Under the pieces are notes generated by a model. It was not told the DNA's origin. It did not search any database and was given only the letters and a program-made list of their open reading frames with translations. A stretch of 64,000 bases of DNA from Chrysogorgia sp. JL179-B06 (Eukaryota; Cnidaria; Anthozoa; Scleralcyonacea; Chrysogorgiidae): assembly GCA_035772405.1 (NCBI GenBank), contig JAYKKM010000217.1, positions 521,001 through 585,000 of the forward strand, in the 5' to 3' direction. The position numbers and the translations under genes are program-made. The first letter of the stretch is position 1, and each line of letters starts with the position of its first letter. This document shows positions 44,243 through 55,496 of this stretch, piece after piece.

Positions 44243-47200
44243 TCATTCTATTAGATTAAGAGTAAAAAAAGTATTTGGTGAGTAGACTGTAAGCCACATC
44301 TCACATTCTTCACACTTAATCGTCATGTTGGTGTTTCGTGCATGCTGCACACTAGCAACAAATGGCAACGTTTTCTGCCTTGCAGGAGGTTTCTGAAGTG
44401 ATGGGCGATGTTCTTCGCTTGTCATAGTGCCATAAACTATCTCGAATTGCTTGTAGTGGCCGCCAGGCTTTGGTATCGGGTCCAGGCTTTGGTATCGGGT
44501 CAGGAAGGAACTTGATTTCTTGAAAGACATCAGAAGGAAGGCGATGTGGCTTACATATTGTACACCCACTTTCACCACATTTCTTTACACAGAAAGAGTA
44601 GTGCCTTAGCTGGCAGCAATGCTCGATAAACTCCTTGATCTTTGGGTACTCGGAGAGTACTGTGCTGCTTTAATTCACTTCACATCTGCTGTAATTGAGT
44701 CGTCCACAGACTGTAGACTTGAACAAAACTCCTCAACCTATGCTGTGGTGACTGCTGTGAAGGAGTCAATCTTCTTTTCCTTTAGTTGAAGTCTTTGGAA
44801 GACACTAGACATGAGAACTTTCACAGGAGCAATACTATCGAGGGTGCCATCTTTGATGTTAGGATTCTTTTCAGCTGCATTTCTAAGCTGTGCCATATTC
44901 TTACATTTGGATGCCGCTGATTCGTACTCATCATCCACCATCGCTGTATAGAAACAAGATGGGATTGGCTTGTAGATTCCTTGATGACAGTACATTTCCA
45001 AGTTCTGTGCAGTGTCGTGCAGGGCTGGATGGCTCAAAAGCACCTTCCTTTAGGCCTACTACAACCTGGCCGGTGTACCATGATGAGTCGACTGTCTCAG
45101 GAATATCTACCAGGAAACAGACTAAAGGAACAATGCTATGTTGGGTGAATTCATGATCACCAACTTGGAATGAGCTAGCGAGGTTCACAAGGTCCTCTCT
45201 CTCCGCAGCAGCAACAGGAGCAGCATAATGAGCACCAGGGTAACTCTTTCGAAATTGTCGAGCCTGAATCATAAATTTCACCTTCAGCTTTCCAGTGTAA
45301 TGGATCTTTGAATGAGCGTGTTTTGACTTCGGCTAGAACTGAAGTTTAAGCCAAGGCTCAGAAGGTATTTTGGTGCCTTCAGGACATCTTGCTTTCACTT
45401 GCTCAAGAAGATCTTTTGCTGAGATTGCACGAGCAAGGTGAGTCACTTGACCATGCCGTCTGTCATCAACAGGGGTTCCTACTTCTTCTAAAAACTTTTT
45501 ACACTCATCCCAGAAGACATCATCCCAGAAGACATCATATTGACTTTTGCGTTCTGTGTTCAATGATCTCAAGTCAATAACAACATCTGGATCTTCCATA
45601 TCCAGAAGAAGTCGAACTCTTTCATCAATCTCAGCTTCGTGTGCATTGGCAACGGCAGAACTGTCACCTGTCAAGTCCTGGTCAAGGTTACGCAAAATGG
45701 CTGGCTTTATATTCGGAGCTACTCTTCCATATTTCTGCATCAGTGATTGTCACATTGCTCTTGTATGAAATATAGGAATTTGTTCCTTGACTATTTCAAT
45801 TGTTTGCTGGCTTTGGGAAAAGGATTCAGGGCCTTATCAGGAACTTTCCACACACAGCTAGTGTTCCCAATATTGTTACCATGTTTGTAGGTAAGCATCG
45901 CGGCGACTTTAATGCTTGAATATACTCATACTTTCGACGAGGGGTCAGAAGGACACACATCTTCCACTACTGTATACTGGAAATCATTCTTGCTATGTAG
46001 GCATGTTTCCAGTTCGGTTAAAAGAGAGGGAGTAGTTTCACACTGTGGAAGAAATCGGAAATCTAAATTTTCAGGAATTGAACGCACCGGTTGTGTGGAG
46101 GATTGCAGATGTTTTGTTTTCTTATTCTGTTCCATCAAGTATGTAGCATAATCAGAAAGTGAGGAAGCTAGTGACTCTATATCTGACTTTAAATTGTACC
46201 ATTCCTTTCTTTCCCAGTAAGTATCCTGCAAGCGTGTAAAGAGCTTATTGGACAACTCGTGAAGGGTAACTTCAGACAGATTTTTTAGGTTTCGTTTTCG
46301 ATGCTTGCTGGCTTCAGGGACGTTGTACCCAGTTAAATCTTGCAACGACTCAGGAATTTTGTGCCCTCTGTTCATAGAATGTAATGATGACCATCCAAGT
46401 ACCATAGTATATCAACTAAAAGTTTCAAAAACGCTTTCCCCGCATGTTCAACTTCACTTTGTCCCCATTTAAGTTGTCGCCCTTCAAAAAATTCAATAAC
46501 GTCATTGTGAAGTTTTTGCTGCTGGTTTCTCACTTCTAAGATTCGGTTTGGCAGTGAAGATATAAGCACACTAAAAGCATTTGGACCTTGAAAATAGAGA
46601 AACATTTTTATTAATATAATTAAATAATTACATAAAAACAAACTCATATCCCAGCCACTTTAATCCATATTAAATAATATATCACCTATTAAAAAGAATA
46701 GATCAGGGGACCATGTGTTCCCAATCGATTTCTTTCTGCATGTTAAATATTAAGATTTATTTAATAGTTCAATAATATATTAAAATCTATATTCATTTGT
46801 TCTGTATAAAATGTATGAATTATTCCTAGGACATGCATTTGATTTTCTTCTACCATTGCAGCAAAATACAACCCACACTCTTCCCATCATGCCCTGCGTG
46901 CTGCACACCGTATTATTTTAATATAGCAATTTATAAAATATTTTACCTGCAGACAAAGGTTCAGAGCTCTCATCTGCGCCAATTTCCTCAACCACGGACT
47001 TCACAAAAGGCCCAAACAATGAAGCAACATTGGTCACACACATGTCAGAGTCAACAGAATCGAGTTTGTCCTTACTTTTTCCGATATATGTGCCGTCTAG
47101 CTCGCGATTTGACTCCTGTATTCGCGGGGTCACGCTCGCTGAAAAATATCCACGAAATGTGACATCTGGAGGGTGAACTAATCCAATATTCCATGGCAGA

Positions 47201-47262
47201 AGACATATCTGAACTGTTTTGCAGTACACGGTGTAGTTCAACATCGAAAAGCAGTATAACAT
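44243..47262 (-). pseudogene. Repetitive DDE-like element gene, deleted and frameshifted
   Basis: Minus-strand blocks from high to low coordinate: 47262-46918 (N-terminal, unassigned), 46647-46372 (LPNRILEVRNQQQKLHNDVI, WGQSEVEHAGKAFLKLLVDI), 46405-45926 (HKIPESLQDLTGYNVPEASK HRKRN-type), 45740-45333 (DPDVVIDLRSLNTERKSQYD, LARAISAKDLLEQVKARCPE), 45281-44931 (MIQARQFRKSYPGAHYAA, SSFQVGDHEFTQHSIVPLVC, SSWYTGQVVVGLKEGAFEPS, LQANPILFLYSDGG), 45043-44738 (YESAASKCKNMAQLRNAAEK, SIAPVKVLMSSVFQRLQLKE) and 44578-44243 (MTSEEHRPSLQKPPARQKTL, IKCEECEMW). I remember this as a high-copy coral family with a DDE-type centre. GAHYAA jumps directly to PVAAAER and YSDGG to VDDEYE, so two internal deletions seem to have removed catalytic stretches. 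Small tandem duplications lie at 45515 and 44465. Confidence 0.55.
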
Positions 47263-48023
47263 TATTTAAAAAAACCATTGGCATTGACCCATGACAAATT
47301 ATTAATTTCAATATACATGTCGTTATGCTCCACATGGCGAACAATTCTGTACCAAGCCCCCTCACATTTAAATTTATATAAAATACGCATGCTCGCACAA
47401 TTTGCTGTTATGAATTGCCATTGAAGCGATTTGTTGCTACTTGAGGTTTGAAAAAGCGTCAATGCAAGGAAAGAAATGGTATTTTGGAAAGCAATTCGGT
47501 AAAATTTGGTTTGTGAATGTTCTTTATATTTAATATTTTTTGGCATAAATAATAAGTGGTCGAAAATGGCAATAATGACCATCGAGGCAGCTGCCTGGGA
47601 AGCCATGCAGGGGATGAGAAACTAATATGTAACAAATTGGTATTTTATTAATAACCTCTTTGTTTTTAATTAGGTATTTACAGGACCCAATTGTAAAATT
47701 ATGGTGAAATTAGCTTACCTGAATAAATATTATTATTATTATTATTATTATTATTACTGTTATTAACATGTTTTATGTTTGTGAGTTAAGGAACAAAGTA
47801 TGGAGACAAAAGTTTTTCAATGCTTCACCTTAAATCATTTTTGTCTTATCACAAATAAATTTTGATGCATATTTATAACATGAATATTTCATTTTTATGC
47901 TCCAGGCCCAGTTGTTCAATCCTGGATTAAAAAGCTGTTTATTATGTTCTTTTTGATATTTAATTTTCTAAGGTAAACCCTTTTTAACATTATCTAAATA
48001 GAAAACTTCAAAAATCATTGCCT
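47263..48023. other. Spacer with (TTA)n microsatellite
   Basis: No supported gene. TTA repeats at about 47728-47757 follow a plausible LINE or SINE tail (GAATAAATATTATTATTATT), but the body upstream is not recognised. Minus ORFs at 47072-47606 have no known motifs. Confidence 0.45.
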
Positions 48024-48028
48024 GTGTC

Positions 48029-48141
48029 TGTGACGATTAGTAATTTATGCATGTCCTAATTATATGCATGCCAACGTGTATATAAGTTGGTCATTTATGT
48101 TTATTAAAGTTGTTACTTATTAGTCGTCAAAGCGCGATACA
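48029..48141 (+). repeat. 5' LTR (113 bp)
   Basis: TG...CA ends; TATATAA at 48079-48085 is a likely promoter element and TTTATTAAAG lies further on. Identical to the 3' LTR. Confidence 0.95.
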
Positions 48142-48159
48142 TGGTGTCAGGTGTTAAGA

Positions 48160-49264
48160 ATGACTTCTGGAAGCTCAGCAAAGCCGCCAGAACCGCTCAA
48201 TTTAGAAGACCGAGCCCATAGAGGAGATAATTGGAAATATTTCAAAAGAGAGTGGTCATTTTATGAAATAGCTGCGGGAATAGCCACAAAAGCCGAGAGG
48301 ATTCGAGTCGCCGCATTGTTAAATGTTATCGGAAGAGAAGCCCTCGATATGTATGACACGTTTCAATGGGAAACAGAAGGAGACAACTTTAAGATAGCAA
48401 AGGTGTTGGAGAAATTCGACGAACGCTGTGTTCCGGCGAGAAATGAGACGTATGAGAGATTTCTTCAAGCGTAACCAAGAGTCAGGCGAATCCTTGGACA
48501 CGTATATAACCACCTTATTAAAGCTATCAGAAACGTGTGCTTTTGGTGTCTTGCGAGAGTCTCTTGTTAGAGATAGACTCGAACATGGAATTCGAGACGA
48601 CCACGTTCGAGAGAAGCTGCTGGGAAAGCGTGACCTCGATTTGAACAAGTTCATAGAAGTATTGAAAACCAGTGAAATTACGCATTTCCAAGCTAAGGAA
48701 ATATCGACAGATGAGTCGAACGCGAATTTTGTGAGGCGATCAAAAGTTGGCCGTAATGAGAGACCGAAGAAAGAAACTGCTGATCGTTCATTTAAACATA
48801 AACGGAGAGAAGGGGGAAATCGGCAATACGAGAATTCGTCAAAGGTCTGCTCGAAGGATGAACTATGTAAGTTCTGTGGCCGTCGTCATCCTCGTAGTAA
48901 AGAAAGTTGTCCGGCTTGGGGCCAGAGATGTCGAAAGTGCGATAAAATAGGACATTTCGAGAAAGTGTGTCGGTCATCGCAAGTCAACCAAATCAGCCAT
49001 GAGGTTGAATATCTGTATATTAGCTCATTGGCCAGCAGTAAAACCAACCAGCAAGCGTTTGTCACCTTCACGGTCAATAAGAAGAAGGACATTGCATTTC
49101 AAATCGACACGGGAGCGACGTGCAACGTTATGCCTTTAGAAGAATATAAACGAGTAACGGGAGATGTACAAGGTCGAAGTCTACGCAATACGAATGCGGT
49201 GTTAATTATGCATAACAAGTCCCACAGCATCTGCAGTTATCCAAAAGCTGAGAGCGCAGTTTAG
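48160..49264 (+). pseudogene. gag with zinc-knuckle region and protease start, frameshifted
   Basis: Gag packages the element RNA. The first frame starts MTSGSSAKPPEPLNL at 48160 and ends at 48474; the rest is in another frame from about 48450 (RNQESGESLDTYITTLLKLS), a frameshift near 48460. The C-terminal part has a Cys/His nucleic-acid-binding region (CKFCGRRH then CRKCDKIGHFEKVC, about 48866-48970) and then the aspartic protease motif FQIDTGATCNVMPL (about 49098-49140). The frame is cut at about 49220, where the internal deletion begins, and ends at 49264. Confidence 0.85.
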
Positions 49265-50096
49265 CCGTCATGGAATTCCGGAGATCGTGATTTCCGACAA
49301 CGGTCCTCAATTTGCGTGCTGAATTCCGCAAATTCTCGAAAGACTGGGAATTTGAACATATTACGTCTTCGCCACGATACCTCAATCTAATGGGAAAGTA
49401 GAGAATGCCGTGAAAACGTGCAAGACGCTGATGAAGAAGGCAGCAATGGCAAAGACCGACATTTATCTTGCTTTGTTGGCGTTCCGGAATACACCCAGTG
49501 AGGGAGTTGGTGCTAGTCCAGCACAGAAGCTGTTCTCAAGGAGGACCAGAACGCGACTTCCGACGACTGCGGAACTATTAATGCCGCGAGTAACCCCATG
49601 TGAAAGAGTGACGGCAGGTCTACAAAAAGCAAAAGAAAAGCAAAGACGAAATTACAATACCAAGGCTCATGTTCTTTCACCTTTGAACGCTGGTGAAATC
49701 GTGCAAATGAGACTTCCTGGTGAACAGAAATGGTCGCAGGCGATCTGTATAAAACAGGCTGGTATACGTTCCTATGATGTACTGTGTGGTAATCAGAAAT
49801 ACAGACGCAATAGACGCCAATTGCGGTCTACTTCGGAAGATTGCCTGATGAATCTACCTACTAGTTCAGATGCAAAGCAAGCATCTGGAACAACATTACG
49901 TCCGGCGCCAGCACAAGCCGTGCAAATGCAACCTGAGTCTGGTGGTTCGCCTATGAAGCCTCCAAGAGTGATTCCCTGTGTAACATCTAACGACGAGATT
50001 TCCGCTCCACATCCTTCAGCATTAACTTCCAATGGTCCACCAATAGTGAGAAGGTCAACGAGAGATAGACGCGCACCAGACCGATTTCAAGCTTAA
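49221..50096 (+). pseudogene. Integrase C-terminal half of a gypsy-like pol, truncated
   Basis: The sequence after the deletion gives SRHGIPEIVISDNGPQF (second catalytic Asp of the integrase) in one frame, a stop, and then a shifted frame 49410-50096 with SNGKVENAVKTCKTLMKKA (catalytic-type Glu), LLAFRNTPSEGVGASPAQKL and a Pro/Arg-rich C-terminus ending RRSTRDRRAPDRFQA. The first catalytic Asp, the zinc-binding domain, RNase H and RT are missing. It cannot function alone. Confidence 0.88.
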
Positions 50097-50201
50097 ATGA
50101 CGAACTGACCGGACACGATATATTTAGTTTATTTACAATATATTTAGACAATTTATATATTTCTAGAGAATGGAATTTATTTAGCTTTAAACAGAGAAGG
50201 A

Positions 50202-50314
50202 TGTGACGATTAGTAATTTATGCATGTCCTAATTATATGCATGCCAACGTGTATATAAGTTGGTCATTTATGTTTATTAAAGTTGTTACTTATTAGTCGT
50301 CAAAGCGCGATACA
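50202..50314 (+). repeat. 3' LTR (113 bp)
   Basis: Base-for-base identical to 48029-48141; followed by GTGTC, the target duplication. Confidence 0.95.
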
Positions 50315-50527
50315 GTGTCTTCGTAATTCTATCCTCAAAACGTCCACTAATCCAGAATTACGGTAATCGCCTTTTGAATAACTGGACCCAGTAGGTGTTG
50401 ACAGCTGACATTAAATGTTCGCTGAGTTAATGTTTCAAGTATGATTAATTTATCTGTTTGAGTTTAACAACAACTTTATTTGCTGCGCTTGTATTGTTCA
50501 ATGACTCATTCTTTCCAAGATATACAA

Positions 50528-52160
50528 TCACTGGAAGTATTCTTCTAGGGCTGGGGGCTGATGCTGGAAAAAGAGAGAAACTTGATTCCGATAAAGGCAA
50601 GTTAGTGCATTGCTTCGCAATGCGCACACAACATACATTTTACCAACACTACTGAGCTCTATCTTTAAGTACTTTTTGTAGTCAAGAAATTTGAAGGAAT
50701 TGATAACATCTCCAAAACGCCATTCCACTGACACTCTTATTGCACTCATTGAAGTATTGTAGACCTGCAGTTGTGGTGTAATTTGGCCTTGACGGAATGG
50801 ACATCGAAGGTGGATTCTAATGGGATAAGCAAGATCTCCATACACACACACGGGCTGGCAAGTGGGGGAGTATGCAGATTGCTACAGGTCATCAAGAAGC
50901 CCTGAGCCTGCTAACATGCCTGCATCATGTTTTCGTCCCTCGGAAATACAAAATCACCAATAACACTCTTAATAATATACATGAAAACATTTCTCAATTC
51001 TGATTGGCTGGCTAAGAGCAATACAGTTTTACGGAAATACAGTGTAAATTATTAAATTTTTAGTTTCAATTTTTTATTATGATAAGCAAGGTTGCAGAGA
51101 GGGAGAGGGGACAATTTTCCCCAGGGCCTCATACGTTATGGGGCCCCCAGATACCCAGGAGCCTCACAAATTTTTAATCTTTAATATCTTGAAAAGGCCC
51201 AGAATTTAAACGAAAAGTAGAGTTAGTGTTTATTTTAGATTACAATAGCAACAGACCTACGATCACATTAGTTTTCCGTGTGTGTGATACCTAATATATA
51301 CATATATAATATGTATTTATTATATTGGATTTATTTTTGGAACTAAAATGAAAAGAATCCCCATATAGTAAAGGGTCCTACCTGGCTCTCTTGCAATTTG
51401 AAAATATACACACTCTTAAGCTTTTTCAAAGACCAACAGCCTTTGATAATTGATAGTCCTAGAAAAACTACTTGTGTACACGTTTTTTCCAAATTGCACT
51501 CGAAACCATGCTATCACCTTTCTAAAAAAATTAACAAACTTTGCTTTGACCTGATTAAAGATCAAAGACAATTGCAAGTTATTTTACTTAAGTGATCCAG
51601 AAAAAATGTACTAGTTATGAGAGCAACTAAGAAAAATATTAACTTATTAACTCGTTATTTAATATACCTACCCACTGGACCATAAATATTTCCAATTAGT
51701 CCATTTGGCAATGCCACAGACTGAAATTTCAGGGAATGGACTCTTATGGCCATTGTAAACAATTCTCTGATTATGTTCTGGTCCGGTGATTGGCCGGACA
51801 GTTTCATCAATAAAGCCGAAGCAGTTGCAATCCTTTCCCCTGATATGGTATCAGCATAACTCTGAAGGGCCTGAGGATTCAATATATTTGGGTTCCACTC
51901 TGTTATTAGGTGACCGTGGTTTTCATAGATGAAATCCAACATATGATTTGTTATAAGGCTTAGCACTGAGACTGGTCTCCCAAAGTGAGGAATCATATCA
52001 CTGTATCTGCATGGGTACGCAACCTGAACATTGGGACGATTAAGATCGGCCACAAAGACGATTAAGATCGGCCTTTTAACTCGAAACTCAGCTTTGCACT
52101 CGGCAGAGTCGATGTTGTCAAGGCTAAAAGGCTCATAGCCCTGAAAGTTGAAATCCGGTT
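50528..52160 (-). pseudogene. PIF/Harbinger transposase (DDE_Tnp_4-like)
   Basis: Minus strand. The upstream exon (52160-51655) gives FSLDNIDSAECKAEFRV, AYPCRYSDMIPHFGRPVSVL, LDFIYENHGHLITEWNPNIL and VHSLKFQSVALPNGLIGNIY. About 700 bp further (50950-50528) follow KHDAGMLAGSGLLDDL, VCVYGDLAYPIRIHLRCPFR, MSAIRVSVEWRFGDVINSF and LSSVGKMYVVCALRSNAL. These are the later blocks of a Harbinger nuclease: an Asp in the YGDxAYP block and a Glu in VEWRFG. The segment between (about 50960-51655) is either an intron or an insertion; I could not define clean splice sites. The middle block with the first Asp (FIDGT-like) is not seen, and the copy has a 17-bp repeat GACGATTAAGATCGGCC at 52038-52078. Non-functional. 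Confidence 0.85.
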
Positions 52161-52793
52161 TTTTTATTATTTAAAACTCTCATAAAGAAGGACAAATTCG
52201 TAGTCAGAAATAGTATTATCAACGTAGTTAAGTAGAAGCACTTCTCGAATACTCTTGAATTTATTCATTATTTAAGAAGTGGTTACGTTGCCGTCGCGAA
52301 TCTGAGCTAAAGTTTTATATTCTGGCGGGAACGCCATACTCGCCCTAGTTTTTCTCGGTCGTCACGTCGCCTCAAAAAGTTCTTGTGCTAAAGGTCCCTA
52401 TTAAGATTTGTGGGGCACAGGCTTTTCGCAGTCAGTCCGAAACTTGGCCCAATTTGATACGATAATTTCCAAGCGTGAACAGAGGAATAAGGTTTTCTAA
52501 AAATCCCGTTTTTACAAGTTTCAACAAGATGCTCAATGCAAAAATTAGAGACTTGAAACAACAGGGAATACAAAAAGTACAGCACAAACCTACCATAGCC
52601 ATGCGAGATCTACAAAGCTAAAAGTCCATCCTGTACTCTCCCCTTCGACTCCTCTTGGTCTACTGAGAAATGTTTGCAGTTCCATATAACTCTCTACTGG
52701 TGCTGACAAAGCAAGCAATGGTCCCACTGCTTTGCAACTGTACATTTCCAAGCTCAATCCCCAAATGTTCAGCGTTTTACCAGTACCCAAAGC

Positions 52794-53210
52794 GAAAATA
52801 GTCTCCTGACTGTTCAACGAAAATCGCCACTCGGTGTAAATAAACTGGGGGAAATGACGAAAGAGATAAGCGACGAAGCCGAGCTGCCAACGAAATACAC
52901 AAATCATTGTGTGAGGGCTACTGCAATAACTCTGTGGTCCAATGCGGGTCTTGCCAATCGACACATTATGACTATATCTGGTCATTGCAATGAGCAATCA
53001 TTAATGAGCTACAACGCTCGTCCTTCGTCAGCACAGCAGCGACGTCTTGTCCAAAGCACTCGCAACTCCGAATCCCGATTTCCAGCTTCAGATGACACAG
53101 TTCAAAGCTCAACATGCTACTATATCTTCAGTCTTCACACACAAATTCGACAGCTCAGTCCAACTCCTTCTACAAGAATTCCACTCTCTAACATGTTTTC
53201 TGGTTGTTAA
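52794..53210 (+). pseudogene. Crypton-type tyrosine recombinase, C-terminal part
   Basis: The open frame starts upstream of the first ATG (about 52797, SLLTVQRKSPLGVNKLGEM) and contains the catalytic end of a tyrosine recombinase: NHCVRATAITLWSNAGL (Arg), RHIMTISGH (His-x-x-Arg-like region with His) and SLMSYNARPSS (nucleophile Tyr). This is the arrangement found in Cryptons and in their domesticated vertebrate relatives. It ends with an unremarkable Ser/Thr-rich tail at 53210. The N-terminal recombinase part is missing; the minus-strand ORF over the same bases is a shadow. Only about 140 residues remain. Confidence 0.75.
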
Positions 53211-54777
53211 AGTCTGTGTCAACCCATGCCAAGAAACGCCAAATGAATGAATTGTTGATTCATCACATAATACACAAACTGTTTTAACATTATCTCATAG
53301 ATATGTTCCTTTTATTCGATCTCATGGAACTTTTAAACTGAATTTGATATCGCTTTCTTCTCGAGCAAACAGTTCGTTTATATCAGTAGTGTGTTTTCCT
53401 TCTCGATCATCTTGACTGTAGTATCACATGTGTTATTTGCTCAAGTAATATTTTAATCAAATTAATAAATGAACACTATTTGCTTGTTGTAATTACTCGG
53501 GCTAGCCGAGTCTTAAATTCGGCTTCATTTCTGTGTTCGTAATTATGGCGAATTAAAGCGATTTCGGACTTTCCTTTTATTGTCAATGAATCGCAGTCAG
53601 AAAAGCATTTACGAGACCTATAAACCCACAAACTAATGCAAAGATTCTCTCGAGGATAACTGGATGAGAGAAACACAGATGAGAGATTAAAGAAAGAACT
53701 CGCAGAACCGTGGACGAAACGTCAACATGACAACATATAGTCGTTGCAAGGCATGGAAGCGAATTGAAGCGAGTTCGAACTTTCGCTTTATTGGCTATGA
53801 ATCGCAGTTGGAAAAGTTTACCTGATTTTTCTTCGTCCTAATTTCTAGCCCAACTTTCTTCTAAAAGTTTCCCACTTTAAACGAGCGCTGCACAATGCCT
53901 CATTACAGAAATCAATGCATTGTGATTGTAACAATAAATCATTTTCATGTGGAGTTGTTAAAGAAGACTATAAATAGCAAAAATGGTCTGAATATATCGA
54001 ACATAAACAGTGTGACTGTGAAACGTTTTCCTGCGTTTTTCTATTGTTTACTGTCAGTCTCGAGGGAATCGAGGACAACCAGCTCATTACATGAAACAAT
54101 ACAAAAACTTAGGAAATCGTTTCCATGTGTAGGGGGCTTGCATCTTTAGATAAAGAATGAACATGTTCTGTTGCCATGGCAATTAAAATCATCTGATGTA
54201 TATCATAAATAAATCATCATCCTGGTCCAAATATCCAATGAAAAATAAATTGTGAACACTATCAAAACAGTATATAAACAGCAACTGAAATTAACTAAGA
54301 ATATATGTACACAAAATGTCAAAATACTGTGTCATGTACTTCACTTCAATAATTGACAGTAAAATACCTTGCAGTAAATGAGTTATATGTTGTCCAGATC
54401 TAGGTTCTCCATACATATATAATATTAATAAAAATAATAAATTATCCCTTTGTAATATGACAAGTGAGTGGGTTTTCTAATTCCATCTCTAGCATGACCC
54501 CAATGCATGCCCATCTCCGCAGGCAATATGCGCGCCATGTCCCTAAAAGTAGCCCGAGTTAACACCTAGCGGGCGTCTTGTTGTTTTTAACATGTTATTA
54601 TATAAAATATTAAACATTTTTCCGTGTTTCCATTGATGATCAAACCAGGCTAATTGAAGTGCTTCAGTGTTTTTCCAAGGTATTTCCTTTTTTCTGCATT
54701 GTGCTTCCTTGAAATTGCACAGCTCTCAGCCACCAATCAAAATTGAGAAATTTTCATGTACAGTTATGTATTAATAA
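53211..54777. other. Spacer with a degenerate 209-bp-spaced direct repeat
   Basis: GCGAATTAAAGCGATTTCGG ... TCAATGAATCGCAGTCAGAAAA at 53548-53612 recurs in diverged form at 53757-53822. No supported gene; ORF 53895-54149 has no known motif. Confidence 0.5.
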
Positions 54778-55015
54778 AATAATTGCACTCCTCTTGACCA
54801 AGCAACATGCAGTAATTTTGTCATGCATTTAATAATTATAATTGATGGCAGACTATTTTATTCTGCTGCATGAACATCATTGTTTAAATATATTTCATAG
54901 CTTTAGCAACAAATGCTCAAGTTCACTCTACGTTGTACTCTGACAAAGGCCCTTTGCTCGAAACGTTAGACTTAGAGCAAGCTACACATTATTTTGGCAA
55001 TACACCAACCTTTTG
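54778..55015. mobile_element. MITE end followed by PLE terminal-repeat-like fragment
   Basis: 54778-54836 matches the right part of the MITE at 1008-1348. At 54940-54970 lies CTGACAAAGGCCCTTTGCTC then GAAACGTTAGAC, a diverged copy of the motif in the foldback at 9.03 kb, again followed by CAATACACCAACCTTTT. Confidence 0.6.
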
Positions 55016-55496
55016 CAGTATATTTATTTTTGATCATGCTGCTCAAATATTTCATTTTAGAAGACATCAAGAATGATATTACAAGGAAACCTTTGTTGCT
55101 TCCAATGCAAAAGTTGATGAACATTTAAAAAAAGTCTATAAATTAAAGGGCAGTGTAAGTATTATTTTTTTCCATTTGTTGGTATAATTTCAAAGCCAGA
55201 ACTTTCTCCTCAATTATTTTTAAGACTCTGATCCAGTGGTGTTTCGACCCATGATTTGAACTCATCTCCCCCAGCTTATAGACATGTGTGGTAACCACTA
55301 ATTAGACCATAACAGTTGGTTTTTGCAATGATGTTTTACAAATAATGGTTTAATAAACAAACAACAATAAATGTCTTCAGAGTTACTACGTCTAGCAACG
55401 CAGTGCAATTAGGTTCACTGTTCCAGTGTCTGCGTCAGCAAATGTGGAAAACAATCTGCAATAAACCAATTCTATTTCAAAACAATTTTATTTCAG
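55016..55496. other. Spacer, nothing recognised
   Basis: No supported feature. Confidence 0.4.

Larger units (their letters stand above)
48029..50314 (+). mobile_element. Young, internally deleted LTR retrotransposon (Ty3/gypsy-like)
   Basis: Two identical 113-bp LTRs (TGTGACGATTAG ... GCGCGATACA) bound a 2286-bp element. GTGTC occurs directly outside both LTRs (48024-48028, 50315-50319), a 5-bp target duplication. A primer-binding-type TGGTGTCAGG follows the 5' LTR at 48142 and a purine-rich AACAGAGAAGGA precedes the 3' LTR. The interior has gag with a zinc-knuckle region and the start of a protease, and then jumps to the end of the integrase; RT, RNase H and most of the integrase are missing. 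Identical LTRs imply a recent insertion, so enzymes were most likely supplied in trans. Confidence 0.93.

Noticed and set aside
52590..52997. Minus-strand ORF with ALGTGKTL, resembling a P-loop
   Set aside because: It overlaps the tyrosine recombinase frame on the plus strand for much of its length, and no other NTPase motif follows.
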